Virus record (IMG/VR): IMGVR_UViG_3300044568_001082
Location: 1 to 27,752 of that record
Length of the DNA stretch: 27,752 nt
Source: a virus
Reading direction: 5' to 3' (one strand)
The notes beneath the pieces are model-generated. The model was not told the origin of the DNA, made no database searches, and saw nothing but the letters and a program-made list of their open reading frames with translations. A program made the position numbers and the translations under genes. This document shows positions 17,461-24,445 of this stretch, piece after piece; position 1 is the first letter of the stretch; the number at the start of each line of letters is the position of its first letter.

Positions 17461-18055
17461 AATACAAAATAATGGTATTGCGATATTTGATAACGCTTTT
17501 TCTGATAAATTTTGCGACCAATTAATAGAACACTTTACTTGGTCGCAAGAAAATAATATGTCATGGAATAGACAAGACTCAGAAAATACTGACGAAATAT
17601 ATAAAAACGATTCTTCAGTTGCATTACAAAATAAATGTTCAGAAAGATGTTTTTCTTCTGATCATACAAATTTAATTTCAAAATTTAATAGTATATTCTT
17701 TGATACATGGTATAAAGAATATACTAATTTTTTCTCGACTTTAAATTCTGCAGCAACTCACGGTATATACACATATAAAATACAAAAAACCATGCCTGGA
17801 CAAGGATATCATGTATGGCATTTTGAATCCGGAAATATGGTAACGTCAAGAAGACTTGGGGCATATATTTTATATTTAAATACTGTTGATGACGGCGGAG
17901 AAACTGAATTTTTGTATCTCCGTCAACGAGTAAAACCAGTTAAAGGTAGGTTATTAATTTTTCCAGCAGGATATGTATTTACTCATAGAGGAAATCCTCC
18001 TCTATCAAACGATAAATATATAATGACAGGTTGGTTGGAGTATATGAATGGCTAG
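17453..18055 (+). CDS. 2OG-Fe(II) oxygenase, prolyl-4-hydroxylase-like
   Basis: 200-residue dioxygenase expected to use 2-oxoglutarate, O2 and Fe(II) to hydroxylate a substrate. The double-stranded beta-helix core is visible: 'YHVWHFESG' supplies the first metal ligands (H123 and E125; H120 is nearby), 'GAYILYLNTVDDGGETEF' is the typical P4H central strand pair, 'GRLLIFPAGYVFTHRGNPPLS' supplies the distal His (H178), and K188 in 'DKYIMTGW' is the expected 2OG carboxylate anchor. The carboxylate ligand is Glu rather than the more common Asp. The gene overlaps the upstream gene by 8 bases and the next by 8, which implies translational coupling. The substrate is unknown; the nearby collagen-like protein is a candidate. 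Confidence 0.85.
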   Translation: MLEIQNNGIAIFDNAFSDKFCDQLIEHFTWSQENNMSWNRQDSENTDEIYKNDSSVALQNKCSERCFSSDHTNLISKFNSIFFDTWYKEYTNFFSTLNSAATHGIYTYKIQKTMPGQGYHVWHFESGNMVTSRRLGAYILYLNTVDDGGETEFLYLRQRVKPVKGRLLIFPAGYVFTHRGNPPLSNDKYIMTGWLEYMNG

Positions 18056-18641
18056 ATATTTATTTCCACCCCCTCCTCCAACAACTTTAGAAGTTGGCCC
18101 ATATGCTTTTTGGGAAGGCGGGTTTTCAGACGAAGATATTGATAGAATAATAAAACTTGGAGAAGATAGAAACCCCCTTCAAGCTCAAATAGATGGAGGA
18201 AGAGTCGTTCGAGATATTAGAATTTCTAATACTTCATGGATAGATTTAAAACAAGATTCTGAATGGTTATATGATAGAATATCTGATATAATTAATAAGT
18301 TAAATTTTAAGTATTATAAATTTGATTTACATGGATTTTATGAACATATGCAATATACTATATATGAAGGTAACGATTTAGGGCATTATGATTGGCATCT
18401 TGATGCAGGAAATACTAGTATTCCACCAAGAAAATTAAGTTTCATTTTACAATTATCTGACCCAGACAGTTACGAAGGCGGCGATTTACAAATAATGAAT
18501 TCAACAGAACCAACTACTGTCAAAAAAGAAAAAGGATTTGCTGTAGTTTTCCCTAGTTATACATTACATAGAGTTACTCCAGTAACAAAAGGAATTAGAA
18601 AAACTTTAGTTATTTGGGTCACCGGACCAACATTTAGATAA
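18048..18641 (+). CDS. 2OG-Fe(II) oxygenase with complete HxD...H...R set
   Basis: 197-residue dioxygenase of the PKHD/PiuC-like type. 'HYDWHLDAG' gives H117-x-D119, 'FPSYTLHRVTPVTKG' gives the distal H174, and 'IRKTLVIWVTGP' gives R184 for 2-oxoglutarate, so the full catalytic set is present. Between them 'RKLSFILQLSDPDSYEGGDLQI' is the family's conserved strand with the GGDL turn. The N-terminus is unusual in having six prolines in a row, which makes a short polyproline tail. A GGAG about eight bases before the start and the 8-base overlap with the previous gene support the ATG at 18048. It differs enough from its neighbours to be a separate subfamily, not a recent duplicate. The substrate is unknown. 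Confidence 0.88.
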   Translation: MARYLFPPPPPTTLEVGPYAFWEGGFSDEDIDRIIKLGEDRNPLQAQIDGGRVVRDIRISNTSWIDLKQDSEWLYDRISDIINKLNFKYYKFDLHGFYEHMQYTIYEGNDLGHYDWHLDAGNTSIPPRKLSFILQLSDPDSYEGGDLQIMNSTEPTTVKKEKGFAVVFPSYTLHRVTPVTKGIRKTLVIWVTGPTFR

Positions 18642-18659
18642 ACTAATCAGAGTTATATT

Positions 18660-19355
18660 ATGAAACCAATTAAAAAATCAAGAAGAAATAAACATAAAAA
18701 CATTTTTTCGAATAACGTGAATAAAAAACAAGAAATAAAGTTAGAAGCAAATAATTATTTTCCGTCAACTATATATTCAGCTGATATTCCTGAGTTTTTA
18801 GGCATAGTAACAAAAGTATCAGATGATTTTTTATCTAATAACCCAGATAAAATAAACGAAATTTATCCTGTTCGTATGACTCCAAATTTCTCTAACGACC
18901 CTAGATTAGTTGAATTTAGCACTGTTATATTAGATTTAGGTTGGGATATATTAAAACAACAAGGTTATGATATGAATTCATATAGAGTAATATTTACTGC
19001 TATGTGGACGCAACAACACCATAAATATTCTCTAATGGAGCAACATATGCATAAAGGGGATCAATTAGTTGGATTTTATTTTTTAAAAACTCCAGAAAAT
19101 TGTTCTAGACCTTTATTTTATGACCCAAGGCCAGCTAAAGTAATAACAGATTTACCTGAAGAAAATGATTCAAATTTAACAAATGCAACAAGTATCGTAA
19201 ATTATTTTCCAACCCCAGGAAACTTGATTATCACAAATTCATATATTCCACATTCATTTACCAAAAATGCATCAATCAAACCAACTGAATTTATACATTT
19301 TAACATGACTGTCATCCCATACGTAAAAGAAACTTGCGATGTAGAAATAGTATGA
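18660..19355 (+). CDS. Putative 2OG-Fe(II) oxygenase (third in a row, atypical site)
   Basis: 231 residues. 'QHMHKGDQLVGFYFLKTPENC' followed by 'PLFYDPRPAK', then 'PGNLIITNSYIPHSF' and 'FIHFNMTV', matches the order of the viral/bacterial family with H-x-H...G-x-Y-Y/F-L, a DPR turn, a distal His and a terminal SFN-type strand. Visible candidates are H129, H131 and H198. The Arg that normally precedes the final strand is not evident (the segment reads KPTEFIHFN), so co-substrate binding may differ or activity may be lost. A basic N-terminal tail (KKSRRNKHKN) precedes the domain. The start at 18660 lies 18 bases after the previous stop with a weak ribosome binding site. Confidence 0.7.
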   Translation: MKPIKKSRRNKHKNIFSNNVNKKQEIKLEANNYFPSTIYSADIPEFLGIVTKVSDDFLSNNPDKINEIYPVRMTPNFSNDPRLVEFSTVILDLGWDILKQQGYDMNSYRVIFTAMWTQQHHKYSLMEQHMHKGDQLVGFYFLKTPENCSRPLFYDPRPAKVITDLPEENDSNLTNATSIVNYFPTPGNLIITNSYIPHSFTKNASIKPTEFIHFNMTVIPYVKETCDVEIV

Positions 19356-19576
19356 AATATTTAATAAGATTTAACAAAACTAGAGGGCAACCTAATCGCG
19401 GAACTCTTGAGCATGTATGGAGGGTTTTTGAGGATAAAAAAGAATATCTTGTTAAACACGTTCAAATTAATGTTAATTCTTTCAGTGAAAGAACTGGAGA
19501 AGATTGGAATATTGCATGCGAAGGAATATTGACTTTAAATAGAGAAACATCGACCGCTATTATAAATATGGAATAA
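19352..19576 (+). CDS. Small conserved-looking protein, function unknown
   Basis: 74 residues, beginning MKYLIRFNKTRGQPNRGTLE. I choose the ATG at 19352 because it gives the classic ATGA overlap with the preceding stop; the earlier in-frame ATG at 19334 would add six residues (MRCRNS) read from inside the upstream gene. The sequence continues 'HVWRVFEDKKEYLVKHVQINV' and 'DWNIACEGIL ... TSTAIINME'; this wording resembles small uncharacterised proteins of marine T4-like phages. It is probably a compact beta-rich protein. Its function is unknown. Its 3' end contains a late promoter motif. Confidence 0.7.
   Translation: MKYLIRFNKTRGQPNRGTLEHVWRVFEDKKEYLVKHVQINVNSFSERTGEDWNIACEGILTLNRETSTAIINME
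19561..19568 (+). promoter_or_regulatory. Possible late promoter (TATAAATA) at the 3' end of the 74-aa gene
   Basis: An exact TATAAATA within the last codons of the preceding gene (coding IINM), 31 bases upstream of a second copy. It would produce a slightly longer leader for gp13. It could be a chance match because the codons are AT-rich. Confidence 0.45.
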
Positions 19577-19591
19577 AAATTATTTCTTTAT

Positions 19592-19599
19592 TATAAATA
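19592..19599 (+). promoter_or_regulatory. T4-type late promoter for gp13
   Basis: Exact TATAAATA in the 54-base gap before gp13. Start of transcription would be near 19605, about 25 bases before the ATG, with AAAGGG as ribosome binding site at 19617-19622. It likely drives the neck and terminase genes. Confidence 0.75.
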
Positions 19600-19630
19600 G
19601 ATAATAAATTTAGAATAAAGGGATTTTCAA

Positions 19631-20377
19631 ATGGCTCAAGTTACAACAAGAGACGAATTAAAAGATTATGCTCTAAGAAGATTAGGTGCTCCAGTTATCA
19701 CTATCAATGTTGATGACGAACAATTAGAAGATAGAATTGATGATGCGATTCAATTCTATCAAGATTATCATTATGATGCTACAGAATCATTTTTCTGGAA
19801 GCATGAAATTACCCAACAAGACGTTGATCAAAAATATTTTACTATTGATCCAGGAATTTTAGGTATCACTAGAATTTTTGCATTAAATGAAACTATTACT
19901 AAAAATAATATGTTTGACTTAAGATATCAACTTCGTCTTCACGAATTATATGATTTTACATCAACATCATATACCAATTTCTCTATTACAATGCAACATC
20001 TCCAAAATTTAAGCGAAATGTTTACTGGAGAAGTTCCAATCAGATTTCAACGCCATACCGGAAGATTATATGTAGATTGGGGATGGGGGTCATCACAGAT
20101 TCCAGTTGGATCAATGGTTGTCGCTGAGGGATATAAAGCAATTGACCCAGAAACTTTTGAAAGCGTTTATAATGACCGTTGGCTAAAAGAATATGTTACT
20201 GCATTGTTTAAACGTCAATGGGGCGATAACATGAAAAAGTTTGGCGGTATTCAACTTCCAGGTGGATTAACTTTAAATGGTAAAGAAACTTTTGATGAAG
20301 CAATATCAGATATACAAAGATTAGAAAATGAAATGCAAGATAGATATGAATTGCCAGTTCAATTTTTAGTTGGATAA
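19631..20377 (+). CDS. gp13: Neck protein gp13
   Basis: 248 residues. Forms, with gp14, the neck that closes the filled head and provides the tail joining site. 'LRRLGAPVITINVDDEQLEDRIDDAIQFYQDYH' at residues 15-47 is the hallmark N-terminal region of T4 gp13, and 'VVAEGYKAIDPE ... VYNDRWLKEYVTALFKRQWG' with 'KKFGGIQLPGGLTLNG' near the C-terminus is equally characteristic. It is shorter than T4 gp13 (309 residues) in the middle and C-terminal part. The ATG at 19631 has AAAGGG upstream. It is the first gene of the gp13-gp17 block. Confidence 0.93.
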   Translation: MAQVTTRDELKDYALRRLGAPVITINVDDEQLEDRIDDAIQFYQDYHYDATESFFWKHEITQQDVDQKYFTIDPGILGITRIFALNETITKNNMFDLRYQLRLHELYDFTSTSYTNFSITMQHLQNLSEMFTGEVPIRFQRHTGRLYVDWGWGSSQIPVGSMVVAEGYKAIDPETFESVYNDRWLKEYVTALFKRQWGDNMKKFGGIQLPGGLTLNGKETFDEAISDIQRLENEMQDRYELPVQFLVG

Positions 20378-20382
20378 TTATT

Positions 20383-21249
20383 ATGCCAAGTAAATATTTT
20401 CAAAATTATGGTAAAGCAGCAGTCGAGATAAATTTAATCGAGGATCTCTACAACGAGGCGATAAACATTCAAGGCTTCAGTGGTTACTACATTCCAAATT
20501 CGAACGTTGAAGGACGAGATTTAATCTATGGAGACGATCCTTTAAAGCAGTTTGACGACGCATATAAAATGGATATGTATTTGGTTAATACAATGGATTA
20601 TGGAGACGAACAAGACTTTTTCTCGAAATTTGGATTAGAAGTAAGAAATCAAACTAAAATTCAAATATCGTTTCGTGAATTTATGAAACGAACAACTAAA
20701 CAGTTTGAACGCCCAATAGAAGGTAATTTAATTTTTATACCGTTTTTTAAAGATTCTGGAGAATTATTTGAAATTAAATTTGTAAATACATCCAAAGATT
20801 TATATACTTTAGGTAGAGTTAGACCTTTCTATTACGAATTATCTCTTGAACCATTTAAATATAATGATGAAAGTTTGGATACTGGTATTGATTCTATTGA
20901 TATGATTGAAATTATTGAATCATATAAAACTATTTTAGATGTTCAAGCGGGTACTGGTAATTATACTATTGGAGAAATAATTTATCAAGGTAATGCTAAT
21001 AATAAAGTTGCTTATGGTGAAGTTACTGCATGGGATAGCGCAAACTCTATTGTAACTATAATGAATAATAGTGGAGAATTTTCTAATACAGCAGGATATA
21101 TTTATGGCGCCAATAGTAATGCACAATATTTATTAACAACTATTGATGCTAGAGTTCATGAATCTCAATTTGATAATATACCTATTTTCGATGAAGTCGT
21201 TGATTTTATTGATACTTCTGAAGGTTTTGGTAGTTTAAAATACAAATAA
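20383..21249 (+). CDS. gp14: Neck protein gp14
   Basis: 288 residues. Partner of gp13 in the head-tail neck. The N-terminus 'KAAVEINLIEDLYNEAINIQG' followed by 'FDDAYKMDMYLVNTMDYGDEQDFFSKFGL' is the family signature, and 'GRVRPFYYELSLEPFKYNDE' also matches. Residues about 192-251 (20956-21135) are a beta module (GNYTIGEIIYQG ... NAQYLLTTI) that also occurs in gp8 and gp15. The ATG lies 5 bases after the gp13 stop with little ribosome binding site of its own, which points to translational coupling. Confidence 0.9.
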   Translation: MPSKYFQNYGKAAVEINLIEDLYNEAINIQGFSGYYIPNSNVEGRDLIYGDDPLKQFDDAYKMDMYLVNTMDYGDEQDFFSKFGLEVRNQTKIQISFREFMKRTTKQFERPIEGNLIFIPFFKDSGELFEIKFVNTSKDLYTLGRVRPFYYELSLEPFKYNDESLDTGIDSIDMIEIIESYKTILDVQAGTGNYTIGEIIYQGNANNKVAYGEVTAWDSANSIVTIMNNSGEFSNTAGYIYGANSNAQYLLTTIDARVHESQFDNIPIFDEVVDFIDTSEGFGSLKYK

Positions 21250-21261
21250 GGTAAAAAAGAT

Positions 21262-22221
21262 ATGAGTTCATATAGATTACAATCAATAAGAAAAACTACT
21301 ATAGCATTTGCTAGTCTATTTAAAGACATTCCATTAATAAAATATGACGATCAAGGGCGCGAATCAGAAAGAATAATTGTTCCAATTATTTATGGCGATA
21401 AAGAAAAATATGTGAAACGGTTAGACATTTCACATGAAAAAGTACAAATAACATTACCTAGAATTGAATATGGTTTAACATCAATGGTTTATGATGTAGA
21501 TCGTAAATTAAATTCAGCAAATAAATTAATGGGTTGTGCTGCAGCTGGAGATATGTATGTTAATTCTCCAATTCCATATAATTTTAATTTGGAGTTAGTG
21601 TTATATACTAGAAATATTGAAGATGCAAACCAAATAATGGAGTATATTTTATCGCATTTTACGCCAGATTATAATATAAAAATTGTTATGGTTCCGGAAG
21701 CAGGTATTGTTAAAACTATACCAATAACATATAACGGCGAATCTGAAGAAGAAGATTCCACTGGATCGTACGATTCTCCAGTTAGGTCTGTGTTTAGAAC
21801 ATTAACATTTACTGCCAGAAGTTTTATTTACCAACCTCCATTAGAATACAAACCAATTTTACAAGCAAATACATTTGTTTATATACCAAGCCCAATTATG
21901 AGTTATACGTTAACTGATGGAACTGGATACTTTACAAAAGGAGAAAGCGTATTCCAGGGTTATTCTTATGATAGAGCTTCAGCAAGAGGAAGTGTTGTAA
22001 CTTGGAATGCTAATAACTTGATATTAACTCTTGATACTGTTGTTGGAACATTCGTTGCTAACTCAATTATAACTAATTTAACGGGATCAGCTCAGTATAT
22101 TATTGCCGAAACTCCAAATAAAGGATTAGCTTATGATACTGGCGTTACGCCAACTCCAAACACATTCCCAGTTGTTGGACCATATACAGTAAATCAATCT
22201 AACTTGGATTATACAACGTAA
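21262..22221 (+). CDS. gp15: Tail completion/sheath stabiliser gp15
   Basis: 319 residues. Caps the finished tail tube and sheath and connects the tail to the neck. The N-terminus ('AFASLFKDIPLIKYD', 'VPIIYGDKEKYVKRL') and the central 'MGCAAAGDMYVNSPIPYNFN' and 'RSVFRTLTFTARSFIYQPPL' segments are typical. It is longer than T4 gp15 (272 residues), mainly because the C-terminal 100 residues carry the beta module 'GYFTKGESVFQGYS ... GSAQYIIAE' (about 21925-22104). An ATG at 21262 follows a weak AAGG. It ends two bases before the gp16 start. Confidence 0.88.
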   Translation: MSSYRLQSIRKTTIAFASLFKDIPLIKYDDQGRESERIIVPIIYGDKEKYVKRLDISHEKVQITLPRIEYGLTSMVYDVDRKLNSANKLMGCAAAGDMYVNSPIPYNFNLELVLYTRNIEDANQIMEYILSHFTPDYNIKIVMVPEAGIVKTIPITYNGESEEEDSTGSYDSPVRSVFRTLTFTARSFIYQPPLEYKPILQANTFVYIPSPIMSYTLTDGTGYFTKGESVFQGYSYDRASARGSVVTWNANNLILTLDTVVGTFVANSIITNLTGSAQYIIAETPNKGLAYDTGVTPTPNTFPVVGPYTVNQSNLDYTT

Positions 22222-22223
22222 TT

Positions 22224-22661
22224 ATGACATCTAAATTTAATAAAACAATGGAGGAAATATTTAATGTTCCTTCATTGGTGAACGAAGAAGAAACTGAATT
22301 TGCAGAATTTTTACCTGCAGAACAATCAACTCACGATTTATCTACTTTATTAGATCACGATTTAAAAACTGATTATGAAAAAACTAGAGAAAGTATTGAT
22401 TCGTTAATTGCAAAAGGAACTGAAGCTATTGATGATATGTTGGCAATTGCTAGGCAATCAGAAAAAGCTCGCGATTTTGAAGTTGCTGGCAATATGATAA
22501 AAACTGTTGTTGATGCATCAAAAGAATTACTTGAAGTTCAAAAGAAAATGCGCGATATTACAGGTAAAAAAGAAAACGTCACTCAAAATATTAAAAATGC
22601 AGTTTTTGTTGGTTCTACTAAAGATTTAATACGATCTATTAAAAACGAGAATAATGAATGA
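22224..22661 (+). CDS. gp16: Terminase small subunit gp16
   Basis: 145 residues, close to T4 gp16 (164). Recognises DNA and regulates the packaging ATPase. Residues about 50-120 are the central helical hairpin ('DYEKTRESIDSLIAKGTEAI', 'VAGNMIKTVVDASKELLEVQ') with coiled-coil character, expected to oligomerise into a ring. The C-terminal 'NAVFVGSTKDLIRSIKN' is the segment that typically ends this family. It starts 2 bases after gp15 and its stop overlaps the gp17 start (ATGA), so both terminase subunits are translationally coupled. Confidence 0.9.
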   Translation: MTSKFNKTMEEIFNVPSLVNEEETEFAEFLPAEQSTHDLSTLLDHDLKTDYEKTRESIDSLIAKGTEAIDDMLAIARQSEKARDFEVAGNMIKTVVDASKELLEVQKKMRDITGKKENVTQNIKNAVFVGSTKDLIRSIKNENNE

Positions 22662-24373
22662 TTGATTTTGAGGGTAGCAATAAGTTATATTATAGAGATA
22701 ATCCTAATCTAAGAAGAGCGGGTATTGAAAATTGGGAATTCGATCAACATCAAACAGATGAACTTAGAAAATGTATTAATGACCCAATATACTTTATTCG
22801 TAATTATGTAAAAATTATTAATCTTGATGAAGGTCTTGTCTATTTTGATATGCACGACTATCAAGAAGAAATGGTTCAAGCATTTCATGAAAATAGATTT
22901 TCTATTGTAAGAATTGGCCGTCAGTCAGGTAAAACCACAACATCTGTTGGATATCTTTTATGGTTATCATTATTTACCGAAAATTATAATATTGCCATTA
23001 CAGCTAATAAAAAATCATTAGCTGTTGAGATTCTTTCTCGATATCAATTAGCCTATGAAAATTTACCTATGTGGTTACAACAAGGTATTGTTATATGGAA
23101 TAAAGGTAGTATTGAATTAGAAAATGGATCAAAAATGTTAGCAGCTTCTACTGCTGCTAGTTCCGTTCGTGGTGGATCATTTAATCTTGTATTTATGGAC
23201 GAATTTGCTCACGTTCATAATAACTTAGCCGAAGAATTTTTTACTTCAACATATCCTGTAATTTCCTCAGGTAAAACAACAAAAATTATTATTGTATCTA
23301 CTCCTCGTGGTATGAATTTATACTACAAAATGTGGATGGATGCAGTAAGTAAAAAGAGTGATTATAAAGCTGTTGATATTCATTGGTCTAGAGTTCCAGG
23401 GCGCGATGAAAACTGGAAAGAAACTACGATTAGAAATACTTCTGCTCGTCAGTTTAACCAAGAATTTGGTTGCGAATTTTTAGGTTCTACAAATACATTA
23501 ATCGATGGATCAAAATTACAAACTCTTGTTGCAGTAGATCCATTAGATACTGATGATGAAATATTTGCTGGAATAACGATTCCAAATGAAATGGATGTAT
23601 TTATTCCTCCAGTTAAAGAATCATTTGATGATGAAACTAAAAAACAAATAGATAAAGACCATATCTATGCAATGACTGTTGACGTTTCAGAGGGGAAAAA
23701 CTTAGATTATGCTGCATTTTCCATTTTTGATGTATCAACAATTCCATATACACAAGTAGCTACATATAGAAATAATCAATTACATCCAATGTTATTTCCA
23801 GATATTATTAAAATGGCTGGAGAATATTATAATAATGCATATGTATTAATTGAGGTTAATAATAATCCAACAGTAGCAGATACTTTATTTCAAGATTTAG
23901 AATATGAAAATGTATTAAAAGTTTATGCAGGAAACAAAAAAGCTCAACAAATAAGCGAGAACGGTAAAGCAACACAAAATGGCGTAAATATGAGCCCATT
24001 AGTCAAACGTGTTGGCTGTACTACATTAAAGACTTTAATTGAAACTGATAAATTACGAATTAATTCCAGCGAAACTATATATGAATTAACTCGATTTATT
24101 GCAACAAACAACTCATTTGCAGCTGAAGAAGGAGCTAATGATGATTTAGCAATGACTTTAGTTATTTTTGCTTGGTTGTCAACTCAAAAATTATTTATAG
24201 AATTATCTTCTACAGATATCCGTAAAAGATTACAAATAGAAAATAATTATATTAAAGAAGATGATATTGACGTTCCACCTATGCCGCAATTTAGTAATCC
24301 ATTAATGGATAGATTTACATTAGAAGATGGCGATTTATGGGAAGTTGTTGAACCAGCAGGATTTTATTATTAA
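22658..24373 (+). CDS. gp17: Terminase large subunit gp17
   Basis: 571 residues (T4: 610). Packaging motor and headful nuclease that docks on the portal. ATPase domain: Walker A 'GRQSGKTT' with K92, Walker B 'LVFMDEF' with D181-E182, and the coupling motif 'IIIVSTPRG'. Nuclease domain (RNase H fold): acidic residues D342 in 'TVDVSEGKNLDY', E399 in 'LIEVNNN' and D495/D496 in 'GANDDLAMTL' correspond to the T4 catalytic triad. All key residues are present and there is no intein or intron. The ATG overlaps the gp16 stop as ATGA. Confidence 0.96.
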   Translation: MIDFEGSNKLYYRDNPNLRRAGIENWEFDQHQTDELRKCINDPIYFIRNYVKIINLDEGLVYFDMHDYQEEMVQAFHENRFSIVRIGRQSGKTTTSVGYLLWLSLFTENYNIAITANKKSLAVEILSRYQLAYENLPMWLQQGIVIWNKGSIELENGSKMLAASTAASSVRGGSFNLVFMDEFAHVHNNLAEEFFTSTYPVISSGKTTKIIIVSTPRGMNLYYKMWMDAVSKKSDYKAVDIHWSRVPGRDENWKETTIRNTSARQFNQEFGCEFLGSTNTLIDGSKLQTLVAVDPLDTDDEIFAGITIPNEMDVFIPPVKESFDDETKKQIDKDHIYAMTVDVSEGKNLDYAAFSIFDVSTIPYTQVATYRNNQLHPMLFPDIIKMAGEYYNNAYVLIEVNNNPTVADTLFQDLEYENVLKVYAGNKKAQQISENGKATQNGVNMSPLVKRVGCTTLKTLIETDKLRINSSETIYELTRFIATNNSFAAEEGANDDLAMTLVIFAWLSTQKLFIELSSTDIRKRLQIENNYIKEDDIDVPPMPQFSNPLMDRFTLEDGDLWEVVEPAGFYY

Positions 24374-24390
24374 ACATAAACGCTGAAAAT

Positions 24391-24398
24391 TATAAATA
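24391..24398 (+). promoter_or_regulatory. T4-type late promoter for the tail sheath gene
   Basis: Exact TATAAATA in the 72-base gap between gp17 and gp18. Transcription would begin near 24404, giving a leader of about 41 bases with AAGGAG shortly before the gp18 ATG. The gap shows nothing else. Confidence 0.75.
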
Positions 24399-24445
24399 CC
24401 TCTATGAAAACTGATTTTCTATTTTTATAACAAGGAGTACAATTT

